Positions 38,278 through 47,826 of a stretch of 64,000 nucleotides of DNA are shown piece by piece (the first letter of the stretch is position 1; each line of letters begins with the position of its first letter). The stretch spans positions 35,306 to 99,305 of the forward strand of contig CAMCMB010000017.1 in assembly GCA_945875845.1 (NCBI GenBank). The letters are read 5' to 3'. The notes below the pieces were generated by a model. The model did no database searches. It was given only the letters and a program-made list of their open reading frames with translations, and was not told the origin of the DNA. The position numbers and the translations under genes were made by a program. This stretch comes from Pirellula staleyi DSM 6068 (GTDB lineage: Bacteria > Planctomycetota > Planctomycetia > Pirellulales > Pirellulaceae).

Positions 38278-41200
38278 ATGTCCAGCGCTGCTGTATCGGA
38301 CGCAATCACCGTAAAACAAGTCCGTTCTCTAATGGCCGACCAAGGAGTCTCGTCCGGCCACCTGCCTGCGTTGGGTGACAAACGGCTCGTTCAAGCTTCC
38401 CTAAAGCTCGCAACCCTCTTGCAGCAGCGAGCCAGCCAGTTGCAAACGCCTCAAGAACGTCGTCAGCAAGCAGAACTGGATCGAATGCTCCAGCATCCGG
38501 AAGATAAATCGACGCTGACACAAATCACCGATCAGAGTTTTCGCAGCGCATCGCCTGGCCGCGTTGTCGACCAGATGGTCCACATTCTGGATGTCCAGGG
38601 TGTGCCGCGATTCTTTAGCGTCTTTGATCAGGCGCTGTTGAAAGGGTTCCAATCCTTTGGCGAATATTTGCCGGGTGTCGCGGTGCCGTTGGTCAAAGAA
38701 AAGATGCGCAAGGAAACAGCCAACGTCATCTTGCCTGCCGAACATGACAAGCTTGCAGGTCATTTGCGTGAGCGATCCCAGGAAGGCCTTCGCATGAATG
38801 TCAACTTCCTCGGTGAAGCGATCCTCGGCGAACGCGAATCTCGACGTCGACTCGATCGTTACCTAGCTGCGCTGCAGTTACCTGAGATCGAGTGCGTCTC
38901 GATCAAGATCTCCACGCTCTACTCGCAGATTTCCCCGATAGCGCGAAAGCACTCCATACGCACGGTATCCGATCGATTAGAACTGCTCTATCGCGCCGCC
39001 GCCAAAGAGACCTTTGTCCGTTCCGACGGTCAGCGCATTGCCAAGTTTGTGTACCTCGACATGGAAGAGTACCGAGACCTACACCTGACCGCAGATATCT
39101 TCATGCATACTTTGTCTCGCAAGGGAATGGAGAATGTGCGCGGCGGAATCGCGTTGCAAGCCTATGTTCCCGACTCTAGCCTTGTGCAAGAGTCCATCAC
39201 GCAATGGGCCGTCGATCGCTTTCGAAAGGGTGGCTCGCCCATCACGATTCGGATCGTCAAGGGAGCCAACATGGAACTTGAGCGAGTCGAGGCTTCCGTG
39301 CGAGGATGGCCTCAAGCACCTTATCGTTCCAAGATCGAAACCGATGCGAACTATAAGCGAATGGTGCTTTATGGATTACGTCCCGAACACATCCCCGCCG
39401 TCCATCTTGGGATCGCTTCCCACAACCTGTTTGACCTCGCGTACGCTTTGGTGCTTGCATCGTCTCAGGACGCTCTTGGGATGGTTCAATTCGAGATGCT
39501 CGAGGGGATGGCCAACCATCAACGTCGCGCGATGTTCGAACTGACTCGCAGCGTGTTACTTTATGCTCCTGCGTGTCAACGCGAAGAGTTCATCAACGCG
39601 ATTGGTTATCTTGTTCGACGCTTGGATGAAAACACAGGTCCAGACAATTTTCTTAGGCACGCTTTCAAGATCGCTGCTGGTGGGTCCACCTGGCAGCGAC
39701 TTGAAAACGGATTCCTCGAAGCGGTTGATCGAATCGATACCGTTTCGGTACAGCCACGTCGTCAACAAGATCGACGTGTCGCTCCGGAAATGCCCGTCAA
39801 GCCCAACAGTTGGCAAACGCTGATCAACGAACCAGACACCGATTTCTCGTTGGTTGCCAACGCGGAGTGGGCCCAGTCGATTATTGAGCGCTGGCAACCT
39901 CAATGCGATGCTCGTGCCAACATCATTCCGCTTTCGATTGGCAACCAAGAACACCAAGGCGATGGAGCGGCATACGAATCGATCGATCCGTCTCGGCCTG
40001 GAACCATTGCCGTCCGATACACTCAAGCCAGCACAGCACAGATTTGCAGTGCGGTCGATTGTGCTGACGCCGACCCATCCGGTTGGCGCTCGATGGAGCC
40101 AGGCGATCGATACCGAATCCTCCGCAACGTCGCACAAGAACTGCGGGTCGCCCGCGGCGAGTTGATTGGCGCCGCGATCGCCGATGCGGGTAAGACGATT
40201 CTTGAAAGCGACCCGGAAGTCAGCGAAGCCATCGATTTTGTGGAGTTCTACGCTCGGTGTGCTTTAGAACTTCAAAAGGATACTTCCCTTGGAGCGAAAC
40301 CGTCGGGAGTCGTTGTTGTCATCAGTCCTTGGAATTTCCCAATTGCGATCCCTTGTGGCGGGATCGCGGCTGCTTTGGCTGCTGGCAACACCGCGATTTT
40401 GAAACCAGCGTCGGATACGGTGTTACCTGCCTACGTCCTGTGCCAGTGCTTTTGGCGGGCAGGTGTGCCGCGCGAAGCTTTGCAATTTGTGCCTTGCAGC
40501 GGCGCGATGGCAGGCGAACACATGCTTCGTAGGCCTGAGATCTCGCGAGTGATTTTGACGGGCGGTACCGAGACGGCTCTGAAGATTCTGGATGCAAACC
40601 CATCGCTCCATCTTTTGGCGGAAACGGGTGGCAAAAATGCAACAATCGTGAGTGGCTTGAGCGATCGCGACTTGGTCGTTAAGAACGTGCTGCACAGTGC
40701 GTTTTCGCATGCTGGACAAAAGTGTAGTGCCACCTCGCTGTTGCTCCTTGAAGAAGAGATTTTCCAAAGCGACGAGTTCCGCGAACAGTTTGTCGATGCA
40801 ATCACAAGTCTCAAGGTCGGTTCGGCCTGGGATGTATCGACTAAGATGGGACCACTCATCCGTCCGCCTTCTGGGGATCTGCTGCGCGGCCTTAAAGAAT
40901 TGGAGCACGGAGAAAGTTGGGCGGTGATGCCGACGCAGCTAGGGGATAACCCCTGTTTGTGGACCCCCGGAGTGAAGTGGAATACGACAGCGGGCAACTT
41001 TACTCACATGACCGAACTCTTTGGACCTGTGCTGGGCGTAATGAGTTTTCGCCGCTTGGGCGAAGCAATCCAAAAGGTGAATGCGACCGGCTTTGGGCTC
41101 ACCAGCGGTCTGGAATCACTCGACGATCGCGAACAAAAAGTTTGGCGCAACACCGTCAAGGCTGGCAATTTGTATATTAATCGACCGACAACCGGTGCGA

Positions 41201-41994
41201 TCGTATTGCGACAACCGTTCGGTGGGATGGGTAAGAGCGCTTTTGGACCTGGCGCCAAGGCGGGTGGACCCAATTATGTGGCGACGTTAATGTCCTTTGG
41301 CGATCCATCGATGGGGATCGCACAACCTACATCGGGGCAACAACCCAAGTACGCCCCGCTTCGAAGCTTCTGGGACCGGTTGGATCGATCCAGTCGGTTG
41401 CTGCTCAATCTGCCAAGCTCGACGCCAGAACAGGTGACGTTTTTACGGTCTGCCATTCTCTCGTTCGATCGATTCGCAATCGAAGAGATATTAATGGAAC
41501 ACGATCATTTCCGTCTCGTCGGCCAAGACAACCAACGACGCTATTTGCCCGCGTCGCCGATGCGCATTCGAGTGCATGCCGACGACAAACCCTGGGATAT
41601 TGCCGCTCGATGTCTGGCGGCGATTGCAACCAACTGTCGTGCAACGTTGAGCTATCCCGATGGTACTCACGACTCGACGGTCGAGGTGCTAGAACAACTT
41701 ACCTCGGAATGGGCAGGTCGCATCGAATTCTTAGAGGAAAGCGACAGCGAGCTAGCGATTGCAATCCAAAATAGCCAAGTCATGCGATTGCGTTACGCGG
41801 CCGCAGATCGTGTACCTGAATCGATTCGTCGAGTGGCCAATCAGCATCACGTGTTTATCGCCGATCGCGCAGTTTCAACCTTGGGGAGGATCGAGTTGCT
41901 CTGGTATGTTGTCGAACAGAGTATTTCGTTTGATTATCATCGCTATGGCAACTTAGGCCCGCGATCCACCGAAAAACGCGCTGAAACACTGTAG
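38278..41994 (+). CDS. putA: Bifunctional proline dehydrogenase / L-glutamate gamma-semialdehyde dehydrogenase
   Basis: 1238 residues. The N-terminal FAD-dependent proline dehydrogenase barrel (about 90-480) shows NVNFLGEAILGE, YLDMEEYRD, IRIVKGANME and FEMLEGMA. The aldehyde dehydrogenase domain (about 560-1010) shows SPWNFPIAIPCGG, LLAETGGKNATIVS and the catalytic Cys in FSHAGQKCSATS. Together they oxidise proline to glutamate. The remaining ~220 C-terminal residues resemble the C-terminal region of long PutA proteins that helps close the substrate tunnel. No N-terminal ribbon-helix-helix is present, so it is not self-repressing. sixA starts 8 bp after its stop. Confidence 0.95.
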   Translation: MSSAAVSDAITVKQVRSLMADQGVSSGHLPALGDKRLVQASLKLATLLQQRASQLQTPQERRQQAELDRMLQHPEDKSTLTQITDQSFRSASPGRVVDQMVHILDVQGVPRFFSVFDQALLKGFQSFGEYLPGVAVPLVKEKMRKETANVILPAEHDKLAGHLRERSQEGLRMNVNFLGEAILGERESRRRLDRYLAALQLPEIECVSIKISTLYSQISPIARKHSIRTVSDRLELLYRAAAKETFVRSDGQRIAKFVYLDMEEYRDLHLTADIFMHTLSRKGMENVRGGIALQAYVPDSSLVQESITQWAVDRFRKGGSPITIRIVKGANMELERVEASVRGWPQAPYRSKIETDANYKRMVLYGLRPEHIPAVHLGIASHNLFDLAYALVLASSQDALGMVQFEMLEGMANHQRRAMFELTRSVLLYAPACQREEFINAIGYLVRRLDENTGPDNFLRHAFKIAAGGSTWQRLENGFLEAVDRIDTVSVQPRRQQDRRVAPEMPVKPNSWQTLINEPDTDFSLVANAEWAQSIIERWQPQCDARANIIPLSIGNQEHQGDGAAYESIDPSRPGTIAVRYTQASTAQICSAVDCADADPSGWRSMEPGDRYRILRNVAQELRVARGELIGAAIADAGKTILESDPEVSEAIDFVEFYARCALELQKDTSLGAKPSGVVVVISPWNFPIAIPCGGIAAALAAGNTAILKPASDTVLPAYVLCQCFWRAGVPREALQFVPCSGAMAGEHMLRRPEISRVILTGGTETALKILDANPSLHLLAETGGKNATIVSGLSDRDLVVKNVLHSAFSHAGQKCSATSLLLLEEEIFQSDEFREQFVDAITSLKVGSAWDVSTKMGPLIRPPSGDLLRGLKELEHGESWAVMPTQLGDNPCLWTPGVKWNTTAGNFTHMTELFGPVLGVMSFRRLGEAIQKVNATGFGLTSGLESLDDREQKVWRNTVKAGNLYINRPTTGAIVLRQPFGGMGKSAFGPGAKAGGPNYVATLMSFGDPSMGIAQPTSGQQPKYAPLRSFWDRLDRSSRLLLNLPSSTPEQVTFLRSAILSFDRFAIEEILMEHDHFRLVGQDNQRRYLPASPMRIRVHADDKPWDIAARCLAAIATNCRATLSYPDGTHDSTVEVLEQLTSEWAGRIEFLEESDSELAIAIQNSQVMRLRYAAADRVPESIRRVANQHHVFIADRAVSTLGRIELLWYVVEQSISFDYHRYGNLGPRSTEKRAETL

Positions 41995-42002
41995 GCCCAC
42001 CC

Positions 42003-42515
42003 ATGATTGGCACCTCGACAAAAAAACTTTTCCTAATGCGCCACGCAAAAAGCGACTGGGCGGATGCATCGCTTTCCGATAAAGACCGTCCGCTGAACGC
42101 ACGCGGTCGAGCGTCAGCAACCTTGATGGCTCAGTGGATGCAATCCCACCAATCCGTACCGGACGTCGTACTTTGTAGTACCGCCCTGCGAACACGCCAA
42201 ACGCTTGAATTGTTGACGGAAAATTGGTCGAGCGGATCGACTGAGATTCACTTTTTGGACGAGCTTTATCTCGCCCAGGCGGCCTCGCTTCTTTCGATTG
42301 CAAGCAAACACACCGAACGAAGCACATTGTTGGTTTTGGGTCACAATCCGGGCATGTCGGATTTAGCGAGCTATCTCTCTCAGTCGGAGGTCGACATGCC
42401 CACAGGGGCCATTGCAACGCTGGAATCCAACACTCGAAACTGGCCTGATGATTGGTTTCAAGCGAGTTCGTGGAGTTGGCGAGGATTAGTCAAACCACGC
42501 GATTTAGGCAATTGA
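42003..42515 (+). CDS. sixA: Phosphohistidine phosphatase SixA
   Basis: 170 residues of the histidine phosphatase superfamily. The catalytic RHAKSDW motif is at about 14-20, followed by RPLNARGR, CSTALRTRQTLEL and the second active-site His in LVLGHNPGMSDLA. SixA removes phosphate from phospho-His, for example on HPt domains or PTS proteins. It follows putA closely (8 bp) and is probably cotranscribed; the functional link is not obvious. Confidence 0.9.
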   Translation: MIGTSTKKLFLMRHAKSDWADASLSDKDRPLNARGRASATLMAQWMQSHQSVPDVVLCSTALRTRQTLELLTENWSSGSTEIHFLDELYLAQAASLLSIASKHTERSTLLVLGHNPGMSDLASYLSQSEVDMPTGAIATLESNTRNWPDDWFQASSWSWRGLVKPRDLGN

Positions 42516-42635
42516 ACAATCTAGCAAATTGCGAGACGGTTTTGATAGACTTACGCAAAGTGTATCGATTGTTTGGACGATACTCTGACTGAAGTGTTGT
42601 TCAGTAAGTCGACGACGGGACCAGGAGCAGTTGGA

Positions 42636-44696
42636 ATGATTCAGATAAACAAAGCACGTTTGGCTAGAATAATCGGTTCGAGCGTTCGATGGGCGTCCGC
42701 CGCTTCTTTCGCGAGTTCCATGTTGGTGACATCCAGTTTTGCAGTGGAACGCGATGCACAAGTGGTCAAAGCGTTAAGCTATTCGCCGCGTCAAGCGGCT
42801 GTTGCCTATGATAAAGTCACGGATAACGACATCGATAGCTGCACTGGCAAGTACGAAACCCGCAACGGCTTCGAGGGGCTTGTCATTTATAACCCATCCG
42901 GTCAACCGCTTCGTCGTTTCGCTGATAGCAACGGGGATCGTCAAGTAGATCAATGGTGTTATTACAAAGATGGCATCGAAGTCTATCGGGATATCGACAG
43001 CGATTTCAACGGAGCTGCAGATCAGTATCGCTGGCTCGGTACGGCAGGAACTCGCTGGGGGATAGACAAAAACGAAGACGGCAAGATCGACATGTGGAAA
43101 GCGATCTCTGCCGAAGAGGTGACGATGGAAGTGGTGGAGTCGATAAAATCTCGCGATGACGAACGGTTCCGAAAGTTGCTTGTATCCGACTCGGAACTGA
43201 GAACACTGGGCCTTGGCGAAGACAAAGGGGATCAGCTAACAACCCGACTGGCAAATGCGAGAAAAGGCTTTGTTGAATTCGCCCGAAGTCAAAAGATCAT
43301 CGATGCGGATACGAAATGGGCTCACTTCGCAGCGGACAAGCCGGGCGTTGTTCCGGCCGGAACCGAAGGCGCGTTGCAGGACATCGTGGCTTACGAGAAT
43401 GCAATTGCGATTGTTGAAAACGACGCAACAAGTCAGCAATTGATGGTCGGTACACTTGTTCTGATCGGCGATGCATGGCGGCTTGCGGATCTACCACGAG
43501 CGATTACGGCAGGTTCCGTACTCGCGGACAGCGGTTTGTTTTTCCCCGCTGCCGCAAGCAATCGTATCGGGTCGAGCGGTGCCTCGGATCCCGGTCTAAC
43601 TCAAGAAGTACAAGGACTGTTGACGGAACTGGAACGTATCGAGAATTCACTCAAGGATTCCGATGGCAATCGCAGTCAATTGCAGGAAGACAAAGCGAAC
43701 GTACTGATGAAGTTGATCGCAGCAAACAAGGGCTCAGACGAGTTGGAGTTGTGGGTCAAGCAGTTTGCCGACTCGACTAGTTCAGCAGCTCAAACGGGCG
43801 AGTATCCACAAGGGGTCGTCAAGATGAGGCAACTTGCCGGCCAGCTTGCGAGCATTCCAAAGGGCAAGGATCTTATCGGTTATGTCGAGTACCGTTTGAT
43901 CGGTGCGGACTACTCGATCAAGAGCAGCGATGAGAAAGCAGACTTTGCAAAACTGTCCGCCGAATACATCGAAAAGCTCGAGGAATTTGCGCTTTCGTTC
44001 CCGGACAGTATCGATACGGCGGATGCAATGCTTACGATTGGCCTCAACCTTGAGCTTGCCGGAAACGAGCGAGACAGCGAGATTTGGTACAACAAAGTAG
44101 CAACTAATTTTCCAAAGACAATTCAAGGTGACAAAGCGTCTGGTGCAATGGCGAGGCTCACGCTCGAAGGTCGTCAGATAGGTTTGGTGGGTAAGACGCT
44201 GGACGGCAAGAGTCTCGACAGCAAGACCATGGTTCGAAACCCAATCCTCGTTCACTACTGGGCCTCATGGTGCGAGCCATGCAAGGCAGATATGGCGGAA
44301 CTCCGAAAAGTGCAAGCCAAGTATGCTAGACAAAACCTGCAGATCATTGGCGTGAACTTGGACACGGAAGCGAACGCTGCCAAAGCGTTCTTAAATGCGA
44401 ACAAGGCATATCCGTGGCCTCATTTGCATGAACAAGGAGGCTTTGACAGCTCGCTTGCCATTCGACTGGGTGTATTGAGCGTACCTGTCACCATCCTGAT
44501 CGATAGTGACGGCAAAGTTGCAAAGCGCACTTCGCATTTCAGTCGGGAGATGGAGAATGCACTTGATGAATTGCTCTCCAAAACCGCACCACCACCATCC
44601 GTGCAGCAGCCATCCCAAGGGGCCGCGAAACCGGACGCCAGGAAAGCTCAGAGACCCACCTCCGGCGCCAACAATCCATTGCCGCCCCGCAAGTAG
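42636..44696 (+). CDS. Exported protein with C-terminal TlpA-like thioredoxin domain
   Basis: 686 residues from the ATG at 42636, which has AGGAG 8 bases upstream; a TTG at 42573 opens the frame but lacks such a site. A signal peptide lies at about 10-35. Residues 50-160 hold repeated DxNxDGxxD-like segments (DSNGDRQVDQW, DSDFNGAADQYRW, DKNEDGKIDMW), possibly calcium-binding. A helical middle (about 330-510) has TPR-like character. The end (about 520-650) is a TlpA/ResA-type thioredoxin fold with ASWCEPCK and a cis-Pro in VPVTILID. The protein probably reduces periplasmic disulfides. The Pro-rich tail is disordered. Confidence 0.8.
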   Translation: MIQINKARLARIIGSSVRWASAASFASSMLVTSSFAVERDAQVVKALSYSPRQAAVAYDKVTDNDIDSCTGKYETRNGFEGLVIYNPSGQPLRRFADSNGDRQVDQWCYYKDGIEVYRDIDSDFNGAADQYRWLGTAGTRWGIDKNEDGKIDMWKAISAEEVTMEVVESIKSRDDERFRKLLVSDSELRTLGLGEDKGDQLTTRLANARKGFVEFARSQKIIDADTKWAHFAADKPGVVPAGTEGALQDIVAYENAIAIVENDATSQQLMVGTLVLIGDAWRLADLPRAITAGSVLADSGLFFPAAASNRIGSSGASDPGLTQEVQGLLTELERIENSLKDSDGNRSQLQEDKANVLMKLIAANKGSDELELWVKQFADSTSSAAQTGEYPQGVVKMRQLAGQLASIPKGKDLIGYVEYRLIGADYSIKSSDEKADFAKLSAEYIEKLEEFALSFPDSIDTADAMLTIGLNLELAGNERDSEIWYNKVATNFPKTIQGDKASGAMARLTLEGRQIGLVGKTLDGKSLDSKTMVRNPILVHYWASWCEPCKADMAELRKVQAKYARQNLQIIGVNLDTEANAAKAFLNANKAYPWPHLHEQGGFDSSLAIRLGVLSVPVTILIDSDGKVAKRTSHFSREMENALDELLSKTAPPPSVQQPSQGAAKPDARKAQRPTSGANNPLPPRK

Positions 44697-44703
44697 TGGT
44701 CTA

Positions 44704-44828
44704 GAGCCTGTTGATTTAGTGAAGTCGTTCTTGGGTAAGGGCGGTAAGACGGACTTCCAAGTCCGTCAATGGAAAACTCGACGGACTAGGAAGTCCGTCG
44801 TACCATTAAATCAACAGCCCGCCAGCGC
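44704..44828. repeat. Dispersed palindromic repeat, family 1, copy D
   Basis: Same element as at 29661 and 32501: gacggacttccaagtccgtc, spacer, gacggactaggaagtccgtc, gtaccattaaatcaacagcccgccagcg. It fills the spacer between two convergent genes. Confidence 0.85.
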
Positions 44829-44856
44829 GTTACGGCTGATTGAGGATAGTAGGTTG

Positions 44857-45297
44857 TTACAGCGGTTCGCAGGTCAAGCAATGTCCCTTGACTAAGATCT
44901 CGCTGATGCGAGCAATGTTAAGAGATTTTTTCTGATTCGTGTCCGGCAGTTCGAGCCCCTCCATGCACGACACCACGCCGCAATCGACACAAACGAAATG
45001 CGGGTGACTGCTGCGGTCGTGCGATGGATCTCTGATTTCAAATCGCCACACATGGTCGCCTAACTCAGTACGACTTACCAATTCGGCGTCGGTCAAGTCC
45101 GTTAAATTCCGAAACACCGTCGCCTTATCAAAACCCAACGGAACCAGTCGATCCGAAAGCTCTGCGTGCGTTTGCGGCTTGCTCCCTTTTTGAAGAGCGA
45201 TCAAAACAGAGATACGGGCTGGCGTACTTCGCAGTCCAGCACCACGCAGAATTTCGCGTGCATTTTCGATCTCACCCGTGTCCGATTTTTTACTCAT
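44857..45297 (-). CDS. Fur-family metalloregulator
   Basis: 146 residues. The N-terminal winged helix (LRSTPARISVLIALQ, DKATVFRNLTDLTDAELV) contacts DNA; the C-terminal dimer domain has the metal-binding SHPHFVCVDCG block and a second CxxC (CLTC) near the end, so the structural zinc site is complete. The family includes Fur (Fe), Zur (Zn) and PerR (peroxide); sequence does not decide which. It is the last gene of the eight-gene cluster and overlaps the receiver-domain gene by 8 bp, so it is translated together with it and may regulate the cluster (inference). Confidence 0.88.
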   Translation of the reverse strand: MSKKSDTGEIENAREILRGAGLRSTPARISVLIALQKGSKPQTHAELSDRLVPLGFDKATVFRNLTDLTDAELVSRTELGDHVWRFEIRDPSHDRSSHPHFVCVDCGVVSCMEGLELPDTNQKKSLNIARISEILVKGHCLTCEPL

Positions 45298-45679
45298 TTG
45301 CAGTTCTCTTCTCTAGAAAACGCGACAACCGTTCGTCCGTTAACGGTTTGGAATATTCTAACTTTCCAAATCCGTACTCGGCACCCTCAGCCATGGCTGC
45401 CTTTTGTTGTTCTGGATAGTTGGTGATAATCATGACTGGTATTTGCTTGTACTCATCGCTGCGCTTTAAGTGCCTAAGGATCTCGACACCATCCGTGTAG
45501 TCGATGTCAAGCTTGCGGTTGATGAGGATCAAATCCACCGACTGTTGACTGAGTAATCCAAGCGTGTCCTTTAATTCATTCGCTCGCAAAACAGACACGT
45601 CGTAACCGCGAGTCAGCATCCCTTTAAGTGCGCTATGGTCCGGGTCGCAATTTCCTACGTCCAATACTATTTTTGTCAT
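45290..45679 (-). CDS. Stand-alone receiver-like protein lacking the phospho-acceptor Asp
   Basis: 129 residues with the CheY fold and no output domain. At the end of strand 3, where the phosphorylated Asp belongs (LILxD), it has LILIN (N54), and the loop to DG is two residues longer than in CheY. The acidic pair after strand 1 is also altered (DVGNCDPDH). A Lys is kept in the region after strand 5 (FGKLEYSKPL). It probably does not take phosphate on Asp and may act as a protein-binding domain. The gene starts with a 4-base ATGA overlap with the preceding gene. Confidence 0.85.
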   Translation of the reverse strand: MTKIVLDVGNCDPDHSALKGMLTRGYDVSVLRANELKDTLGLLSQQSVDLILINRKLDIDYTDGVEILRHLKRSDEYKQIPVMIITNYPEQQKAAMAEGAEYGFGKLEYSKPLTDERLSRFLEKRTANE

Positions 45680-47826
45680 TTTGCTTGGTTAAGTTGGCTT
45701 TCTAAGTCACGGACCAATGTGTCTTGTAGATATTTTTGCATCATCTGACGTGTGGTATCGACCATCTTGTCGATGCGTTTTACCACCCCCGTCGAAACCG
45801 CTCCCTGTTCCGTTGAAAGGGCACGTCGTTGAATGCCTTCGATTTGCTCCGACATCCTTTCATACGATTTTACCCGTTTCAACTCGTCGAGCAAACGTTC
45901 GGCGATATCCAGTTGATTTGCCTTGATTTTCTGTTTGATACGGGACTCGAGGATTCTACGGCGAACAACCAAGTCGAGCACCTCTCCTTGCAGACCCTTC
46001 AGAAACGCTTCCGTCTCCAACCGACGTCGATCGTCTGGTAGGTCGGCTTGGTCTACCGACTTCAGCCCCGTGACGATCGGCAATCTGGCTAGAAGCGTAT
46101 CGCCGTTCTTGACGTAATAAAGATAGAGTGGCACATTCAACTGGATCGATCCGAAAAATTTGGGTGGAGGCAAATCCGGCTTGGGTTCGGCGGGCACTGC
46201 ATCTGGGGCCGCCGTTGCGCCCTCCTCCGTCTTTTCTTTGTCGCCCGTTGCGGTTGGACTGACGACCGAACCTTGCGGTTTGGCTAAGTCCGCTTTTTCA
46301 ATCCGTTTGTACTCCGGCGGGTCAACCGGTGACGATGTAAATTTACGAGCATTTGCGATTGCGAACGTCTTACTTTCGCTTGGTGGATCGTAAAGAATGG
46401 TTGGCAGCTCTTTCGTCAATAGCGGCAACACACCGCGCCAATCGGTTCGCCCCTCCATCTTGAGATCGTCCGTTCCCGGCGTTCGAAGATAGATTTCGGC
46501 ACCAGGAACAGCGCTACCAGGGCTTCGCTGAATACCCAACTTCAAGTCGGATGAAGCATGGCTTGGCTTGACTTTCAGGCCGATGCGCTGAGTACGCCGG
46601 TTTTTCGCCGCAGCAAGTGCACCCCGGCTAGCTGTGAAAATCGCCCCATACAAACGCGAGATATCGTCAATTTTTTCGGTGACCGCAATAAACGTGTACG
46701 GAATAGTCTGGAGCAGTGTTGGATTTCCATTGGAATCATCGCGTCGCACAACAGGTAAAATCACGTCTCCTGGGCCGATGCGAATGGGATGATCCTCTTT
46801 GGTCAAAAGTCCCGCAGCTTTGACTCGCAACACCGCAGTCTTGAAATCAGTCTCTTCGATTCGAACGACCGGTGAAAACGTATCGCGAGCAAGTTGAGCA
46901 ATCGCACGCGGAATCTCATTGGAATAGATTACGTCCATGGAGGCGATTTCCCCCATTCGCCTCACAAACGAATCAAGCTCCTTCACTTGAATGCGAATCG
47001 ACTCCCCCACCCTTTCCACGGAAGCCATAAATATTTTATCATTGCTTCGCAGCAACGATTCCGGCTGCCACGGAAGTCGAGTTGGAATTTGCCTCGCAAC
47101 CTTTTTGAATTTTTCGAGATCCATTTTTTGAACGATAGCAGCCACGGTTTCGCCTGACTCCAGTTCCGCTTGCAATTTCTCATTGCTACCCTCATAAATA
47201 TTCACAATGGATTTAAAATCCACCCACTGCTTCTTGTCCAGGTAAGGGACAATGTCGCGCTGCAATGCCGAGTACTGCAATGGATGAATCGCAATGCTTT
47301 TCAATCGTTCAATACCCGACTCCAAAGTTCGAACACTTTGTAGGCTTGCCGACCGAGCTTCCAAATCGGCGATTTCTTCTAGGTCTTGTTTGCTTGGCTT
47401 TTTCTTTGGGTCCTTTGGCACTTCCTCGCGTTTTGGCGGTGGCGGATTCATCTTAAGAAAGGCCTGTTTGGCTTTTTCTGATTTGCCGACCACGAGGATC
47501 AACTCGCGGGAAAGCAGTTGTTCGACAGTCAACTCATCCAGACGGTACAGCACCGAACCAAACAACGCATCCGGCGTCGTCTCAACGCTAATCGACCAAG
47601 TGGCTCCAAAATGGATCTCGGCGAGCTCCTCAATTTTTCGGTGCATTTCATTTTGCGACTCTTCACTGAGCGACAAACTGGGTGAAACGCTGAGCCAGAT
47701 TTTGACTTTGTAGGGCGAGTATTCCCAAATTTCTTGCCCGACGCACTTCGAGCACAATGGTGCGCACAGAACCGCGACAACAACAAACAAAACAATGCGG
47801 GGTAAAGAGTGAAGGAATGAAATCAT
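45676..47826 (-). CDS. Exported protein of unknown function in the ExbBD cluster
   Basis: 716 residues; I do not recognise the family. A signal peptide (about 10-30) is followed by a mixed alpha/beta body. There is a Pro/Lys-rich linker (about 125-145, NPPPPKREEVPKDPKKKPS), a beta-rich middle (about 330-500) with a transthyretin-like segment (PGAEIYLRTPGTDDLKMEGRTD), an Ala/Pro/Glu-rich linker (about 535-570), and a C-terminal helical, coiled-coil-prone part (about 610-716). The layout suits a periplasmic, perhaps peptidoglycan- or partner-binding, subunit. It overlaps the genes on both sides by ATGA, so it is tightly coupled to the solute-binding protein and the receiver protein. Confidence 0.75.
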   Translation of the reverse strand: MISFLHSLPRIVLFVVVAVLCAPLCSKCVGQEIWEYSPYKVKIWLSVSPSLSLSEESQNEMHRKIEELAEIHFGATWSISVETTPDALFGSVLYRLDELTVEQLLSRELILVVGKSEKAKQAFLKMNPPPPKREEVPKDPKKKPSKQDLEEIADLEARSASLQSVRTLESGIERLKSIAIHPLQYSALQRDIVPYLDKKQWVDFKSIVNIYEGSNEKLQAELESGETVAAIVQKMDLEKFKKVARQIPTRLPWQPESLLRSNDKIFMASVERVGESIRIQVKELDSFVRRMGEIASMDVIYSNEIPRAIAQLARDTFSPVVRIEETDFKTAVLRVKAAGLLTKEDHPIRIGPGDVILPVVRRDDSNGNPTLLQTIPYTFIAVTEKIDDISRLYGAIFTASRGALAAAKNRRTQRIGLKVKPSHASSDLKLGIQRSPGSAVPGAEIYLRTPGTDDLKMEGRTDWRGVLPLLTKELPTILYDPPSESKTFAIANARKFTSSPVDPPEYKRIEKADLAKPQGSVVSPTATGDKEKTEEGATAAPDAVPAEPKPDLPPPKFFGSIQLNVPLYLYYVKNGDTLLARLPIVTGLKSVDQADLPDDRRRLETEAFLKGLQGEVLDLVVRRRILESRIKQKIKANQLDIAERLLDELKRVKSYERMSEQIEGIQRRALSTEQGAVSTGVVKRIDKMVDTTRQMMQKYLQDTLVRDLESQLNQAK

